Shown here in pieces: positions 10,092 to 19,311 of a stretch of DNA of 33,966 nt. The notes under the pieces were generated by a model. The model made no database searches and was not told the origin of the DNA. It saw nothing but the letters and a program-made list of their open reading frames with translations. Position numbers and translations under genes: made by a program. The DNA lies in assembly GCA_049999765.1 (NCBI GenBank), contig JBNGIQ010007720.1:1-33966 (forward strand). Reading direction: 5' to 3'. The stretch comes from Phaeoceros laevis. Its lineage: Eukaryota; Anthocerotophyta; Anthocerotopsida; Notothyladales. The stretch's first letter is position 1. Each line of letters starts with the position of its first letter.

Positions 10092-10307
10092 ATGATGCAG
10101 CCTCAACGTGCTCCTCCAGCCCACCACATGTACTACGTCGTCATTATCGGTAGAGCTCCTAGGATTTATCAGTCGTGGCCTTCTTGCTTAGCTCAGGTGA
10201 AGGGCTTTTCTGGTGCTGTCTTCCGGTGCTTTCCCGACCAGATCTCAGCACAAGCCTGGATTACCACTCGCTTGGGCGAAGGGGCCACACTACCGCTGTT
10301 CTCTTGA
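10092..10307 (+). CDS. stand-alone RNase H1-type hybrid-binding domain protein (copy 1)
   Basis: A 71-residue protein that is almost entirely one domain of the Cauli_VI / RNase H1 N-terminal family (PF01693 type). Key features are YYVVIIGRAPRIYQSW (residues about 14-29), a following AQV, then GFSGAVFRCF and an alpha-helical AQAWI. In RNase H1 this small fold binds RNA/DNA hybrids through an aromatic pair and basic residues. The Trp of the IYxxW segment and the Phe-Arg of AVFR are present here. No RNase H catalytic domain follows. The protein ends GEGATLPLFS, matching the end of copy 2 (GPGATLPLM), so the C terminus is conserved and deliberate. Another in-frame ATG lies at 10095. Function is unknown; nucleic-acid binding is inferred from the family. 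Confidence 0.7.
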   Translation: MMQPQRAPPAHHMYYVVIIGRAPRIYQSWPSCLAQVKGFSGAVFRCFPDQISAQAWITTRLGEGATLPLFS

Positions 10308-10722
10308 TTGCATTCAGTGCTCCAATTGCTTGACAGTGGTGTTGCTGAAGTCCTAAGCTTGCTGGCCATATGTGCGGAAGGCTTTGCTCTACTCAAGGTT
10401 CTATGCTAAAGTATTTCTAGGGTGCTAGAGGCTTTGCTTTGCTGGAGGTTCCAACACCAAGGTACTGTAACTATCAAGTCCAGGTTGCCCGCCAGTTTTG
10501 TCGCTGGTCTGAGTAGTCGGTCTCATATGGAGGCTAAGACGACTCAATTTTCCCCTGATGCTTACACCTGAATTTTGCTCATCTGGTCCTTACATGCAGT
10601 TGCTGTCACCCCTCCGTCCCACTCTCCTTATTTGCTCCCTTCTCATCCCTGTATACCTCATGTTGTGTACGCTTGCTGTTGTTTGCAATATGCTGTGACT
10701 TGTGCTCCCTGGCTTTTGTATC
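10308..10722 (+). other. spacer between the two HBD genes
   Basis: No gene is seen. Within it, phrases around 10377-10400 (gaaggctttgctctactcaaggttc) and 10428-10452 (gaggctttgctttgctggaggttcc) form an imperfect direct duplication. The spacer may be an intron or a promoter of copy 2. Confidence 0.4.
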
Positions 10723-10911
10723 ATGGCACGCTTTGAATTCTACGTCGTTATCCGAGGGCGTGTTCCAGGCATTTACCCCACATGGGACAGGGCTTGCGCT
10801 CAAGTATTTCGATACTGCGGTGCAGTATTCCGCGGCTTCAACTCACTAACGGAGGCTCGGGCCTGGATTGAGCAGTATTCAGGTCCAGGGGCTACCCTCC
10901 CTCTCATGTGA
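10723..10911 (+). CDS. stand-alone RNase H1-type hybrid-binding domain protein (copy 2)
   Basis: A 62-residue protein starting MARFEFYVVIRGRVPGIYPT. The start at ATG 10723 is preferred because the open frame upstream (from 10702) begins only with GTG. Domain landmarks are the same as in copy 1: YVV-x-GRxPGIYxxW, AQV, CGAVFRGF, an EARAWIE helix, and the shared tail GxGATLPL. By eye about half the residues match copy 1 while the DNA has clearly diverged, which suggests both copies were maintained as protein for some time. It is closer than copy 1 to the family consensus (PGIY rather than PRIY). It lies downstream of copy 1 on the same strand, as expected for a tandem duplication. Confidence 0.7.
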   Translation: MARFEFYVVIRGRVPGIYPTWDRACAQVFRYCGAVFRGFNSLTEARAWIEQYSGPGATLPLM

Positions 10912-11699
10912 TATCAACTACCGTCTCTCCTATCATGAGATTACTGGCCTCGTCTTGCAGATGGGAGCTTATGGAAGACCTAATTTGCCGAAGCATAGTT
11001 GCTCATCGATACATTAGGTTTCTGTCAGGTCATGCTGATGGTGGAGTCTGAAGCCTCCCAGAAGTGCATTGGAGCTTACAGGTGGAACCCGCCTTGTCAA
11101 GGGATGGGGCACGGTTGACAGCTTGTTGGTGATGTTGTTGAAGTTTTAAGCCTGTTTCTGTGCTTACAATAGAAGAGCTGCTATATTTGCCCAAGCTGCA
11201 GGAATTGCATCTTTGTGTCCATCTTCGTGCATTACCCGCTGGAGTTCACCCTGGCACGACTTGCTTAAAAATGTGTGTTGGAGGGTGTGAGTTCCATATG
11301 AGCTGGTAGTTGTATGTTCGTTTATGTTCTACGGTTGCTACTACAGGCTTTGATCTTAACCAGCGGCTGACTATGGAAGGCGAGATTGGGCTGTAAGAAT
11401 CGGTTTTACACAGATTCTTGTAGCAGTATTTACTCTGACTATCATATCATGTGTCTAAAGTTACACACTTGAAGACTTCAAATCATTCATCGGGTAGCTC
11501 GGTGCTCAAAGTGGTGGTGCGGTTGCTGGATTAAGGCTGTGAAATACCAACAATGCATTTTTCACAAGGACAACTCAGGTAGTACCACTTTGGATAGCGC
11601 TGTCAGGCTGGGAGCTTGTGCACAGCTAGAGTATTGCAGGACCTTATGTTGCAGACATGCATATAGTCAACATGGCTGTAAGCTTGAGGCTCGACGAAG
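10912..11699 (+). other. intergenic stretch before the F-box gene
   Basis: No supported gene. Short frames only. In the F-box frame there are stops just upstream of 11700 (TAG, TAA and TGA within 11664-11685), so the coding start is at or near ATG 11700 unless an upstream exon joins by splicing. Confidence 0.5.
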
Positions 11700-13004
11700 A
11701 TGCAAGGAGCACTCAAGAAGGTGACCAGGCAGGAGCCTCGGCCTGAATCTGGACACGCAAATGATGCTCAGGACAGCTGTCTATTGCATGCCTGGGAGTC
11801 CCTCCCCACCGAGGCATGGGAAGCCATTCTTCTTCTCATTACACCCACTGATTGGGTGCACCTCTCAGCTACAAGTAGGTATATGCGCCAAACTCTCTGG
11901 ACTCTAGCCCTTCGAAAACGTTATTGCACACACTTTGGCATACAACAGTGTCTCACTTGTGGTATTCCTGCTGCCACATCCTGGCATGTGGAGGTACACT
12001 ACCGTCAAGCCCACAATATTGATATTACATGGCCACAAGCACATGATTATATGACACTGCTGGATGAAATGGTCCAAGAGTATGGTATGGAGGCCATTGA
12101 CTATGACACACCCATGTCCGAGGTACCAGTTCACACTCGAGTTCAGCGTTGGTATAGGATTCATGAGCAATTTCAAAACCAGTTCAAGATGTGGGCAGAT
12201 GACGACTATCACGCATGGCAAATCTACCGCCGAGATATGGATACTGAGGGCATCATCATTGTACAGACTTCCCCCAATGCCTTTGTTGAAGCCAAATCCA
12301 TATTGGATATGCCAAGGAATGTCATACAACAGATATTTTTCCTGTTGCCATTTCCAGACCTCATTAGACTCCTAGCAGTCAACACGCAATTCCGCAGCAT
12401 CTATGAGGACCGCAGCTTTCGAGTAGCCTATGCTCAAATATGGGATGTTCACTTATGTGCACAATGCTTTTTCCTATTCGATTCAGCATGGCAGCTGCAA
12501 CTCCATGTTTGATATAAGCATAATCGTCTGTCAGGTATGTCACAATATGACTATAAGGTCTTCTCGGCCATGGTCAGCGCCTACCTGTACTCCATCGACT
12601 TTGATGACATCCTTCTCCCCAAGTTTGAATGGGAGTGCAAATTTGGATCCTACACTTATTTCATGCGGCCAGCTGCTGACTATGCTATCCAAGATTGTGT
12701 CTCCCTACGCCAATACATTATCCAACGCTTCGCAGCCTGGGAGTATGATGATTGGGAGGACAGTGCATTTGCGGAGCAGCAAGCTCAGATCGCTGCACAA
12801 GAGGAAGAAACAGCTGCACGTCTCGCGCATTGGGATGAACAGCTGGACATGCCATCTAGCCCAACTTGGGGTCGTAGATCTGTACTCACTCCCTTCACTG
12901 AGTACTCAGAAGAATCATCTAGCCACTTTAGTACTTCTGATTCCGATTCCGATACACCAGACACTGTCCTTGACTTGTTGTATGCTTCATCTCATTGTCT
13001 CTGA
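11700..13004 (+). CDS. double F-box / C2H2-finger protein with one in-frame TGA
   Basis: The frame runs from ATG 11700 to TGA 13002-13004, about 433 residues, with a single in-frame TGA at 12510-12512. Residues about 33-70 form an F-box (LPTEAWEAILLLITPTDW...LSATSR), followed by a finger C84-x2-C87-x12-H100-x4-H105. A second, diverged copy follows: an F-box at about 203-238 (MPRNVIQQIFFLLPFPDLIRL) and a finger C253-x2-C256-x12-H269-x4-H274. The TGA occupies position 271, inside the last finger loop, and the correct His spacing resumes after it. Downstream lie folded sequence rich in aromatic residues, a Gln/Glu-rich helix and an acidic serine tail (STSDSDSDTPD). F-box proteins normally recruit substrates to SCF ubiquitin ligases. 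Alternatives are a pseudogene with one nonsense change, or a very short 51-bp in-frame intron (12507-12557, gt...ag) removing the stop. Confidence 0.6.
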
Positions 13005-14662
13005 TTCCTTGCTTGCTTCTACTACTTGATACCTGTTCCTCATTACAGTACATTCTGATGTTGCTCTATTCTTTGTTGACTCAGCTCATTGTCTTTGATT
13101 AACTGCCTGCCTATGCAGCCTATCATACAGGTTTTCAAGCATACTGCTTGTTAGAAGGCCTGTCCGTCCATACACCAACCTTCGTCAGTAAACTGTGAGG
13201 CCTTCGTGCTAATCTAAGGAACCCACTTGGGGTCCTAGATTAGTGCTCACTTCCTTCACTGCAAACTCAAGCACCACACCTAGCTAGGTGTCTTTCTGGT
13301 GAACAGCTAACTCCTTTAGTGTACTACACTATTTTAGCTGCTCTCCATATAGTGCTCAGTTTTTTCTTGAGCTGTATAGGACTTCTCCAGCAATAATCCA
13401 ACGTTGTACAGCTTCTGTTTTTCTGAAGCCCTTTATTTATACTATAGTGTCGTAGACACTTTATTTTCTAAAACAGTCAAGAGTGATCCCCAATCTCACA
13501 ATATGCTTATGGTCTTCAATCTCATAGCTCTGCGGCTTGCTCCTGCCCACTTCACCCACTTGGATCAGATGAGCATGGATACTGGTTCATCCAACCACTT
13601 TTATCAAGACTCCTTCTTTTGCAACCATGCAAGTACATGTCTTCGACTCTGTCTACTTTCGGAGGTACGTTTCCTTCTTACAAGACTGTATAACTCTCGC
13701 ACTGTATGATACCATGTTTTCTTTGCATTCAGCACCTCTCTCACATCTCTTTTTCGGGAGCTCCCGCACTTACAATCGATTCTCCAAGGGCTTTGTATCA
13801 AGAGCCAGCCATGCACAATAGACAGAGGAGGATACGTCCACTCTAAGTTTTAGGAACACCTCTACTCACTGGGAGGTTGCATTCTGGTAGGTACCCATGG
13901 CAAAAGGATAAGTCCGCTCCATGCTTGCTTTTAAATAACCAGCCAGGTTGTGTTCGCCTGGGCGACGATATAGTATATCTTACTGCTATGCTATTCCGAA
14001 ACCTACCAACTCTGCTGCTTTCACTTGAACATTGCCTTCCGCCACCTTCCCGCACAATGAGGATACAATCTATCAGCTAGGGATGTGGTAATCCCGGGAA
14101 AGTGCATAGCACAAATTTGCTCCATGGCCCGCGTCATCCTCAAGCTTCTAATCACGACCCTCCTCACTGATTGCAAGCATCCACGGCTTCAAGAACTCGG
14201 GATCCCATTTCCCCATTTCACGGTTCCTCTACAAAATCCTAATACATCTTGCCTTTATCGTCTCTACCATAGGAAGTAATACACCTTCTCATAACCATTT
14301 CAATTTTCAATTGTCGCCAACTTTATAGCTCATCCTGTACTCATTATTATGATGCACCACCTACTGGTCCCTCATACCAAAACGACATGTCTGAGAACCA
14401 GAGTTTCTACCTTCAGTGTTAATTACACCTGCCTCAGTTCATATGCCAATTTAGCACCTTCTATGCGAGCACTAAGAGCACTAAAAACATCCTTTGATTC
14501 AGCTTCCTTCTGTTTACGCAGCAAACCTTCCAGCAATACATGCATGCCTCCGCCACTCCCTCTAGCTCTTTTACTTCCAGCCTTGATCTCATATCCCGCT
14601 ACGCTCTTTCGCCTGAAAACTGCTGCACCTGCTAAGCCTGCCTGCTTCCCATCAGAGGGATC
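13005..14662. other. no supported gene
   Basis: Only short overlapping frames. A minus-strand frame at 14423-14695 gives a helical-looking peptide (LLEGLLRKQKEAESKDVF) that could be a fragment, but the plus strand is equally open there and nothing decides between them. Confidence 0.4.
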
Positions 14663-15016
14663 ATGGTGATCACTCGCAGTGGCTGTAACACGCAAAGGCT
14701 ACCGATCGCACCCCGTACACCACTTATACCTCCCCCACCTCTGCACCCACCAGTAGTCACATTGCTGCCACCACGGACGCCACTTCCCATGTCACTAGTC
14801 ACCTCATCCACCGTTGTCAATTACTCTATGGGACCGTGTCAACCTCCTCAAATAGTCACACACACACACACACACTCTCCATCCTATGTTTCAGACTCGG
14901 AAGAAGAATCTGCATCGGCCACTCCGGTGTCTTCATCAAACTCATGCATTACTCTAACGTCATCGCCTACAATCTCCATTACTGCAAGCCAAGGGAGTGT
15001 CTCAGTGGAATTCTGA
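14663..15016 (+). CDS. Pro/Ser/Thr-rich ORF, unassigned
   Basis: A 117-codon ATG ORF beginning MVITRSGCNT, with a proline-rich stretch (PLIPPPPLHPP) and an acidic serine segment (YVSDSEEESASATPVSSSN). A (CA)10-like microsatellite at about 14857-14876 encodes the THTHTH run. The TRSG start resembles the beginning of some plant retroelement gag proteins, but there is no capsid or knuckle. The composition resembles the tail of the F-box protein upstream, so it may be a disordered segment of a multi-exon gene. The antisense strand is also partly open. It shares an exact 22-bp word with 21803-21824. Confidence 0.25.
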   Translation: MVITRSGCNTQRLPIAPRTPLIPPPPLHPPVVTLLPPRTPLPMSLVTSSTVVNYSMGPCQPPQIVTHTHTHSPSYVSDSEEESASATPVSSSNSCITLTSSPTISITASQGSVSVEF

Positions 15017-15648
15017 AGCACCCAACATATCCATCTAGTAAGATAAAACGTGATTACTTCGTGCGCTTTCCTCATGTTTGCAGCTCGCGACTGACCAAGT
15101 TTACGTGACCGCTCTCTTTAGGAGTTGTAGCATTTACAGTGTGCTACAGCCTCACCAGTTCGTCGCCTGCTAACAGCTCACTCACCATATGGCCATCCCA
15201 AAGGTGGTGCCCATATGCAGGCAAGCAGGATACCTCTAGAAGTCTGCCTTCCCTTTGTTTCTGAGAACGATCACTTACAAACAAACATTTTCAAATTATT
15301 GCGTTTGTGCCAAATCTCGTCTCGCCGCTTGGCTTTTCTTTTTGTGATCATCGGCAAGTATCAAGGTTGTCTCAAACTACATTTGTCTGCTGGTTATCAA
15401 TCACCTCTCAACATTTTGCAAGCCAGTATGTTGAAACACGGCAAGAAGCTTCGCATGCAAAGTAGAGTAGATCTGGACATATGCTCAATGGATCCCTGAA
15501 CATGTTTGAGCTGTTCACCAACTACTCAAACCTCCTGAACATGTCGACAAAAGCTGCCTGTGATTAGGGCCGTCCCTTCGATTGGAAAGGAAGGTATGCC
15601 CTGGCAACGATACACTTACCCTGTGCTCTGGATGACTAAGCAGCGGGG

Positions 15649-17063
15649 ATGCTACGCTCACTGATCCTCACTCACGAGTTCGGCCCCTACCGAATTTATC
15701 CATTCATTACGTTTATCACCATACCGCGCCTACTCAAAAATGTTCACTTACAAGCGATGAACATTCACAACTGCTGCCTCTTTACACACTCATTTGCCAT
15801 CATGAGAGGTAATCATGCCAGGCTTCCTAGTCATCAGCCCAACATCCTCACTGCAGTTTTACAATCACAAAGTTATTTTTACACATTTTCTCTCTCCAAC
15901 AAGATCCCCCTCTCTGCTTCAAGCAAGGACAACCACTTCGCAAGTTCACATCCTGATCCATCTCTTCTCCACTCAATGGATTGCGGCAAGTCCCCATTGA
16001 CGGAGGAACCATCTCCCACCCGCCGATGCCTCATATACCCAGTACACCGCCAGCATTCTCAACTACCCCCAGTGCATCCTACATATGGACAATACCCTTC
16101 TCAAGCGTCTCATGCCTTTGCCACTTCCCCACCAACTCACACCCAATATCACTATGCTCCGCCGCTCTCGACGATAGCCTCACCTGCATACACTATACCA
16201 ATGCGGTCCCCAATTTACCAGAACAAGCACCGACAGCCACCACCTATGCACTCAATGTCAAAGCCAACATTCAATCAATACTCTTCACCAGTTTCGCAGA
16301 TGCGCGCCTTGCGCCAGCCATCAAGCCAGTCGCCACCATCCCACCTCTTCGCTCCTTCGACACCTTACCACTACCGATATCGTCTTGTACAGCCACTCCT
16401 GCCCAACACAATGCGAATGCCAGTCAAGTCTCACACTAGTACTCCTCAACGTTCTCCGTGCACCACACTACACGATCACGCGCAGCAAGCCACCAGTCAA
16501 GCTACACCAGTCGCTCTACCAGCTTCGTCACATTCAGGTGCGCATGTACAGAGCATTCCTTTTATCTTCCGTCTAAAATTTATCAATCTCCTCTCTTACA
16601 TCTGGACTATCTTCTTAGGCAAGCACTCTTCTCAACAGACTACCCCAATGATGGATGGAACAGTGACCCACACGCACTCACCAGTCCACACCTCTGCTAC
16701 GAACAACTTGCACAAGCCGGGATGCTCTGCTACTTCATCAAGATCACTTGCTATTGAAGACTTTGATGATTTAGTCAAACTGGCCGAAGACTCTCCAACT
16801 CACAACAATGGGACGATGCAGTCAAAGTAGAACCGCCCAATCTTAGGCTTGATACTACCAAAGACTTTCACCAACAGATAAAGCTATGGAGAGACCGACA
16901 TCTATTCCGTTGGGGTGTGCATAACGCACAAGGCAGAGCAGATGTAGCATTGCTTCTACAAGAATTCTTACAAATACTTCAGTTAGCACTGATCCAAGGG
17001 AATCTCACACTCTCTGAGCTCATTTCCAAGCTCTCAGACATACTTGAATTTGAAAACAAGTGA
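15649..17063 (+). pseudogene. decayed coding region with disordered N part and helical C part
   Basis: Two overlapping frames are open. The frame of ATG 15649 gives 393 codons to 16830, very rich in Pro, Ser, Thr, His and Gln. The frame of ATG 15981 is interrupted by TAG at 16437 and TGA at 16755 and 16767. It has the more protein-like content: LHLDYLLRQALFSTDY and EQLAQAGM near 16590-16740, and from about 16770 to the TGA at 17061 a clear amphipathic helical domain (WRDRHLFRWGVHNAQGRA, then VALLLQEFLQIL and LSELISKLSDILEF). Between 16740 and 16790 the other frame reads AIEDFDDLVKLAED, so two compensating frameshifts or unrecognised splicing would join the parts. I do not recognise the family. 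It lies on the same strand as, and downstream of, the F-box gene. Confidence 0.35.
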
Positions 17064-17561
17064 CAGTAGTCACTACCTCCTTATTTACGCTTGCACCATT
17101 TCAGAACTGCTGCACCTTCATATGAACTCGCTTGAAAAATGGATCACTGCCCACAAGCATGAAAGGTTGAAACTTCCTCAAATTTTCAACCAAGAGAATG
17201 CTCACATACTGTAAACTTACCAGGAGCACTTATAGCCTCCACAACTGCTCTAGATGCAGCCATATTTTCTTCCTACTTGCATAACCCACAAATTTGCATT
17301 AGTCCAACTCAACACCCAACTTACAATCTTCAACCCAGCAAATCAACACGCACTTACCCTATCAATCTCACATATTTCAAATGTCTCGAATAGCTTGGAC
17401 AACAGCATAACCTCCCGATGCAACAGCTCGCTCTGCACTCACTGGCAAACGGCCACCAACCTGAATGCACAATATGTCTTTTGTTACTACACGAGAGTCT
17501 CCAATTCATTATTGAACAATGCTTCTTGACCATAATGCACCTCGACATACACTTACAAGCA
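17064..17561. other. no supported gene
   Basis: Short frames without motifs on both strands. It ends at the start of the LTR retrotransposon. Confidence 0.4.
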
Positions 17562-17773
17562 TGTTGGTGCATGGGTTGAGCTAATCGTAGGTTAGATAGG
17601 GTTAGGGTTATATTGTGTTAGTTATTAGGGCTATACAACGGTTATTTCTGTTGAGAACAAACCTTCACGTGACCTTCACGTGCCTGTGACTATCTTATCT
17701 TCGCGTGTATGTTCTTGATAAGTACGATGAGCGCCTGCTCTAATCTTAATCTAAGCATTCTTTAAACACAACA
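17562..17773 (+). mobile_element. 5-prime LTR of an LTR retrotransposon
   Basis: A 212-bp segment begins TGTTG and ends CAACA, the usual short inverted ends. It is followed directly by a primer-binding site. It contains two CACGTG G-boxes 11 bp apart (17666-17671 and 17677-17682), carried in an 11-bp duplication (accttcacgtg), which may act as promoter elements. A short telomere-like tagggttagggtta phrase lies near 17599. No second LTR is visible; the body runs into the assembly gap. Confidence 0.75.
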
Positions 17774-17785
17774 TGGTATCAGAGC
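17774..17785 (+). other. primer-binding site, initiator tRNA-Met type
   Basis: tggtatcagagc is the usual plant retrotransposon primer site, complementary to the 3-prime end of initiator methionine tRNA. It abuts the LTR with no spacer bases. Confidence 0.85.
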
Positions 17786-17794
17786 TATGCTAAG

Positions 17795-18418
17795 ATGGCC
17801 TCTGTGGATATGCGTGGATTGAGTGATGACGATCTTGCGCTGCGGTGTGGGAGGTTGATGCACCTCGCTAATTTTGTGGCACCAGAATTGCAGCATCTGA
17901 TCTACACACTGGTTGATCAGATTAATTACCGAGTTGCTGCTAGGGAGAGGCGCCAGTACATCAAGGCACACTGCATTTGCAAGAAGAAGGTCACCATAAT
18001 TCTGTGTCAAGCCAGGAAGTCTGATTAGTGCGTGCTGCAAACAGGTTTTCTTGAAATGAAGGAAGTGCATTCAAGAAAAGTTGCAGATGCAGCAGTGGTG
18101 GTATCACCTGCTAACTGAAATGGCGCCTCGCCATGGTCGCAATAGAAACAATCAGAGATGTGTCTTCCAGACTGTTGCACCCTATGAGGTCATAAATATT
18201 CCTGTCAATAGAGAAAGGCACACAGGTCAAGACAGGATCCCAAATCTAGCCACATCTAATCCAAGCATTCATGCATATAGAAGGTCCTTACTGAATCGTC
18301 GTTGTGCGTCACAAAACCATGAGTCACAAAGCCATGAGTCTGATGATACCTTACCAGTCTCCATTCAGCACCTTACACAACGTCTTGACAACATAAACAG
18401 CACAGCTCTTTGTCACAC
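17795..18418 (+). CDS. retrotransposon gag-region ORFs, truncated by gap
   Basis: Downstream of the primer site an ATG ORF at 17795-18028 (77 codons) has a folded-looking N part (MHLANFVAPELQHLIYTLVD). A second open frame from 18081 (MAPRHGRNRNNQ at 18120) continues into the gap and is basic and polar, with a duplicated cacaa(a/g)(a/g)ccatgagt phrase near 18311-18338. The position right after the LTR and primer site suggests gag, but no recognised capsid motif or zinc knuckle is visible before the gap. Copia or gypsy cannot be decided. Confidence 0.45.
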
Positions 18419-18818
18419 NNNNNNNNNNNNNNNNNNNNNNNNNNNNNNNNNNNNNNNNNNNNNNNNNNNNNNNNNNNNNNNNNNNNNNNNNNNNNNNNNN
18501 NNNNNNNNNNNNNNNNNNNNNNNNNNNNNNNNNNNNNNNNNNNNNNNNNNNNNNNNNNNNNNNNNNNNNNNNNNNNNNNNNNNNNNNNNNNNNNNNNNNN
18601 NNNNNNNNNNNNNNNNNNNNNNNNNNNNNNNNNNNNNNNNNNNNNNNNNNNNNNNNNNNNNNNNNNNNNNNNNNNNNNNNNNNNNNNNNNNNNNNNNNNN
18701 NNNNNNNNNNNNNNNNNNNNNNNNNNNNNNNNNNNNNNNNNNNNNNNNNNNNNNNNNNNNNNNNNNNNNNNNNNNNNNNNNNNNNNNNNNNNNNNNNNNN
18801 NNNNNNNNNNNNNNNNNN
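18419..18818. other. assembly gap of 400 N
   Basis: Exactly 400 unknown bases. The left side breaks inside the LTR retrotransposon and the right side resumes inside the inverted-repeat arm, so the true missing sequence is probably longer. It should hold the rest of the retrotransposon and the inner minisatellite of the right arm. Confidence 0.95.
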
Positions 18819-19311
18819 GAAAAACCCTGCCTCTTTCACCTATACCGTGAGGATGGCCCTTTCTAACGTGCGTGCATGAATATTTCTGCCATCACACACA
18901 GTCGCTTTCACCCGCGCGGGGTGGAAACGATACACTGTTTCCACCTGCGCATGCAAAGACGGGATTCCACCGAAAAAACAAAGTAAATTGGTGGTAAACT
19001 GTGAACCCAAAACGTGAAGTAAATTGGTGGTAAACCATGAACCCTAAATGGCGAAGTAAATTGGTGGTAAACCGTGAACCCTAAACAACGAAGTAAATTG
19101 GTGGTAAACTGTGAACCCTAAACAACGAAGTAAATTGGTGGTAAACCGCGAAGTACATTGGTGGCAAACCGTTGGTTACAACAGGTTACTGTGAAGATTA
19201 CAACGGGTTACATTGCCGTTGTAAACATTTAGCGCCTTTTACTCCCCCGCAGTAAAAAAACGGCGTAAAAATATTACTACGCCATCGTAAAAAGGCTTTT
19301 TTCTAGTTGTG
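18819..19311 (-). repeat. right arm of the long terminal inverted repeat
   Basis: Reverse complement of 6680-7161. It includes the subterminal repeats at about 18981-19171: five units of (g)aagtaaattggtggtaaac at 36-37-bp spacing, then a 23-bp spacing. The left arm instead alternates 23 and 37, so the arms have diverged in repeat structure as well as by point changes. Confidence 0.9.

Larger units (their letters stand above)
6680..19311. mobile_element. 12.6-kb long-terminal-inverted-repeat element (includes a 400-bp gap)
   Basis: The left end begins cacaactagaaataagcc and the right end is its reverse complement with one changed base, ending ctagttgtg at 19311. The arms match for almost 0.5 kb, up to the point where the right arm meets the assembly gap. 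No transposase is visible inside. The interior holds minisatellites, a LINE-like ORF, two hybrid-binding-domain genes, an F-box/C2H2 gene and a nested LTR retrotransposon end. Flanks do not give a perfect target duplication: the 8 bases outside are acaatgcg on the left and acaccgct on the right. The broken transposase on the left is not continued on the right. So either the structure is one old rearranged element, or it is two related elements brought face to face. The hAT-like neighbour and the CA-beginning terminus suggest the hAT superfamily, which is inference. Confidence 0.6.

Noticed and set aside
12430-13029. 199-codon plus ORF overlapping the F-box gene
   Set aside because: It is an out-of-frame shadow; the F-box frame has the motifs and continues on both sides.
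17595-17612. Interstitial telomere repeat
   Set aside because: Only about two gttaggg-like units inside the LTR; too short and not the plant TTTAGGG form throughout.
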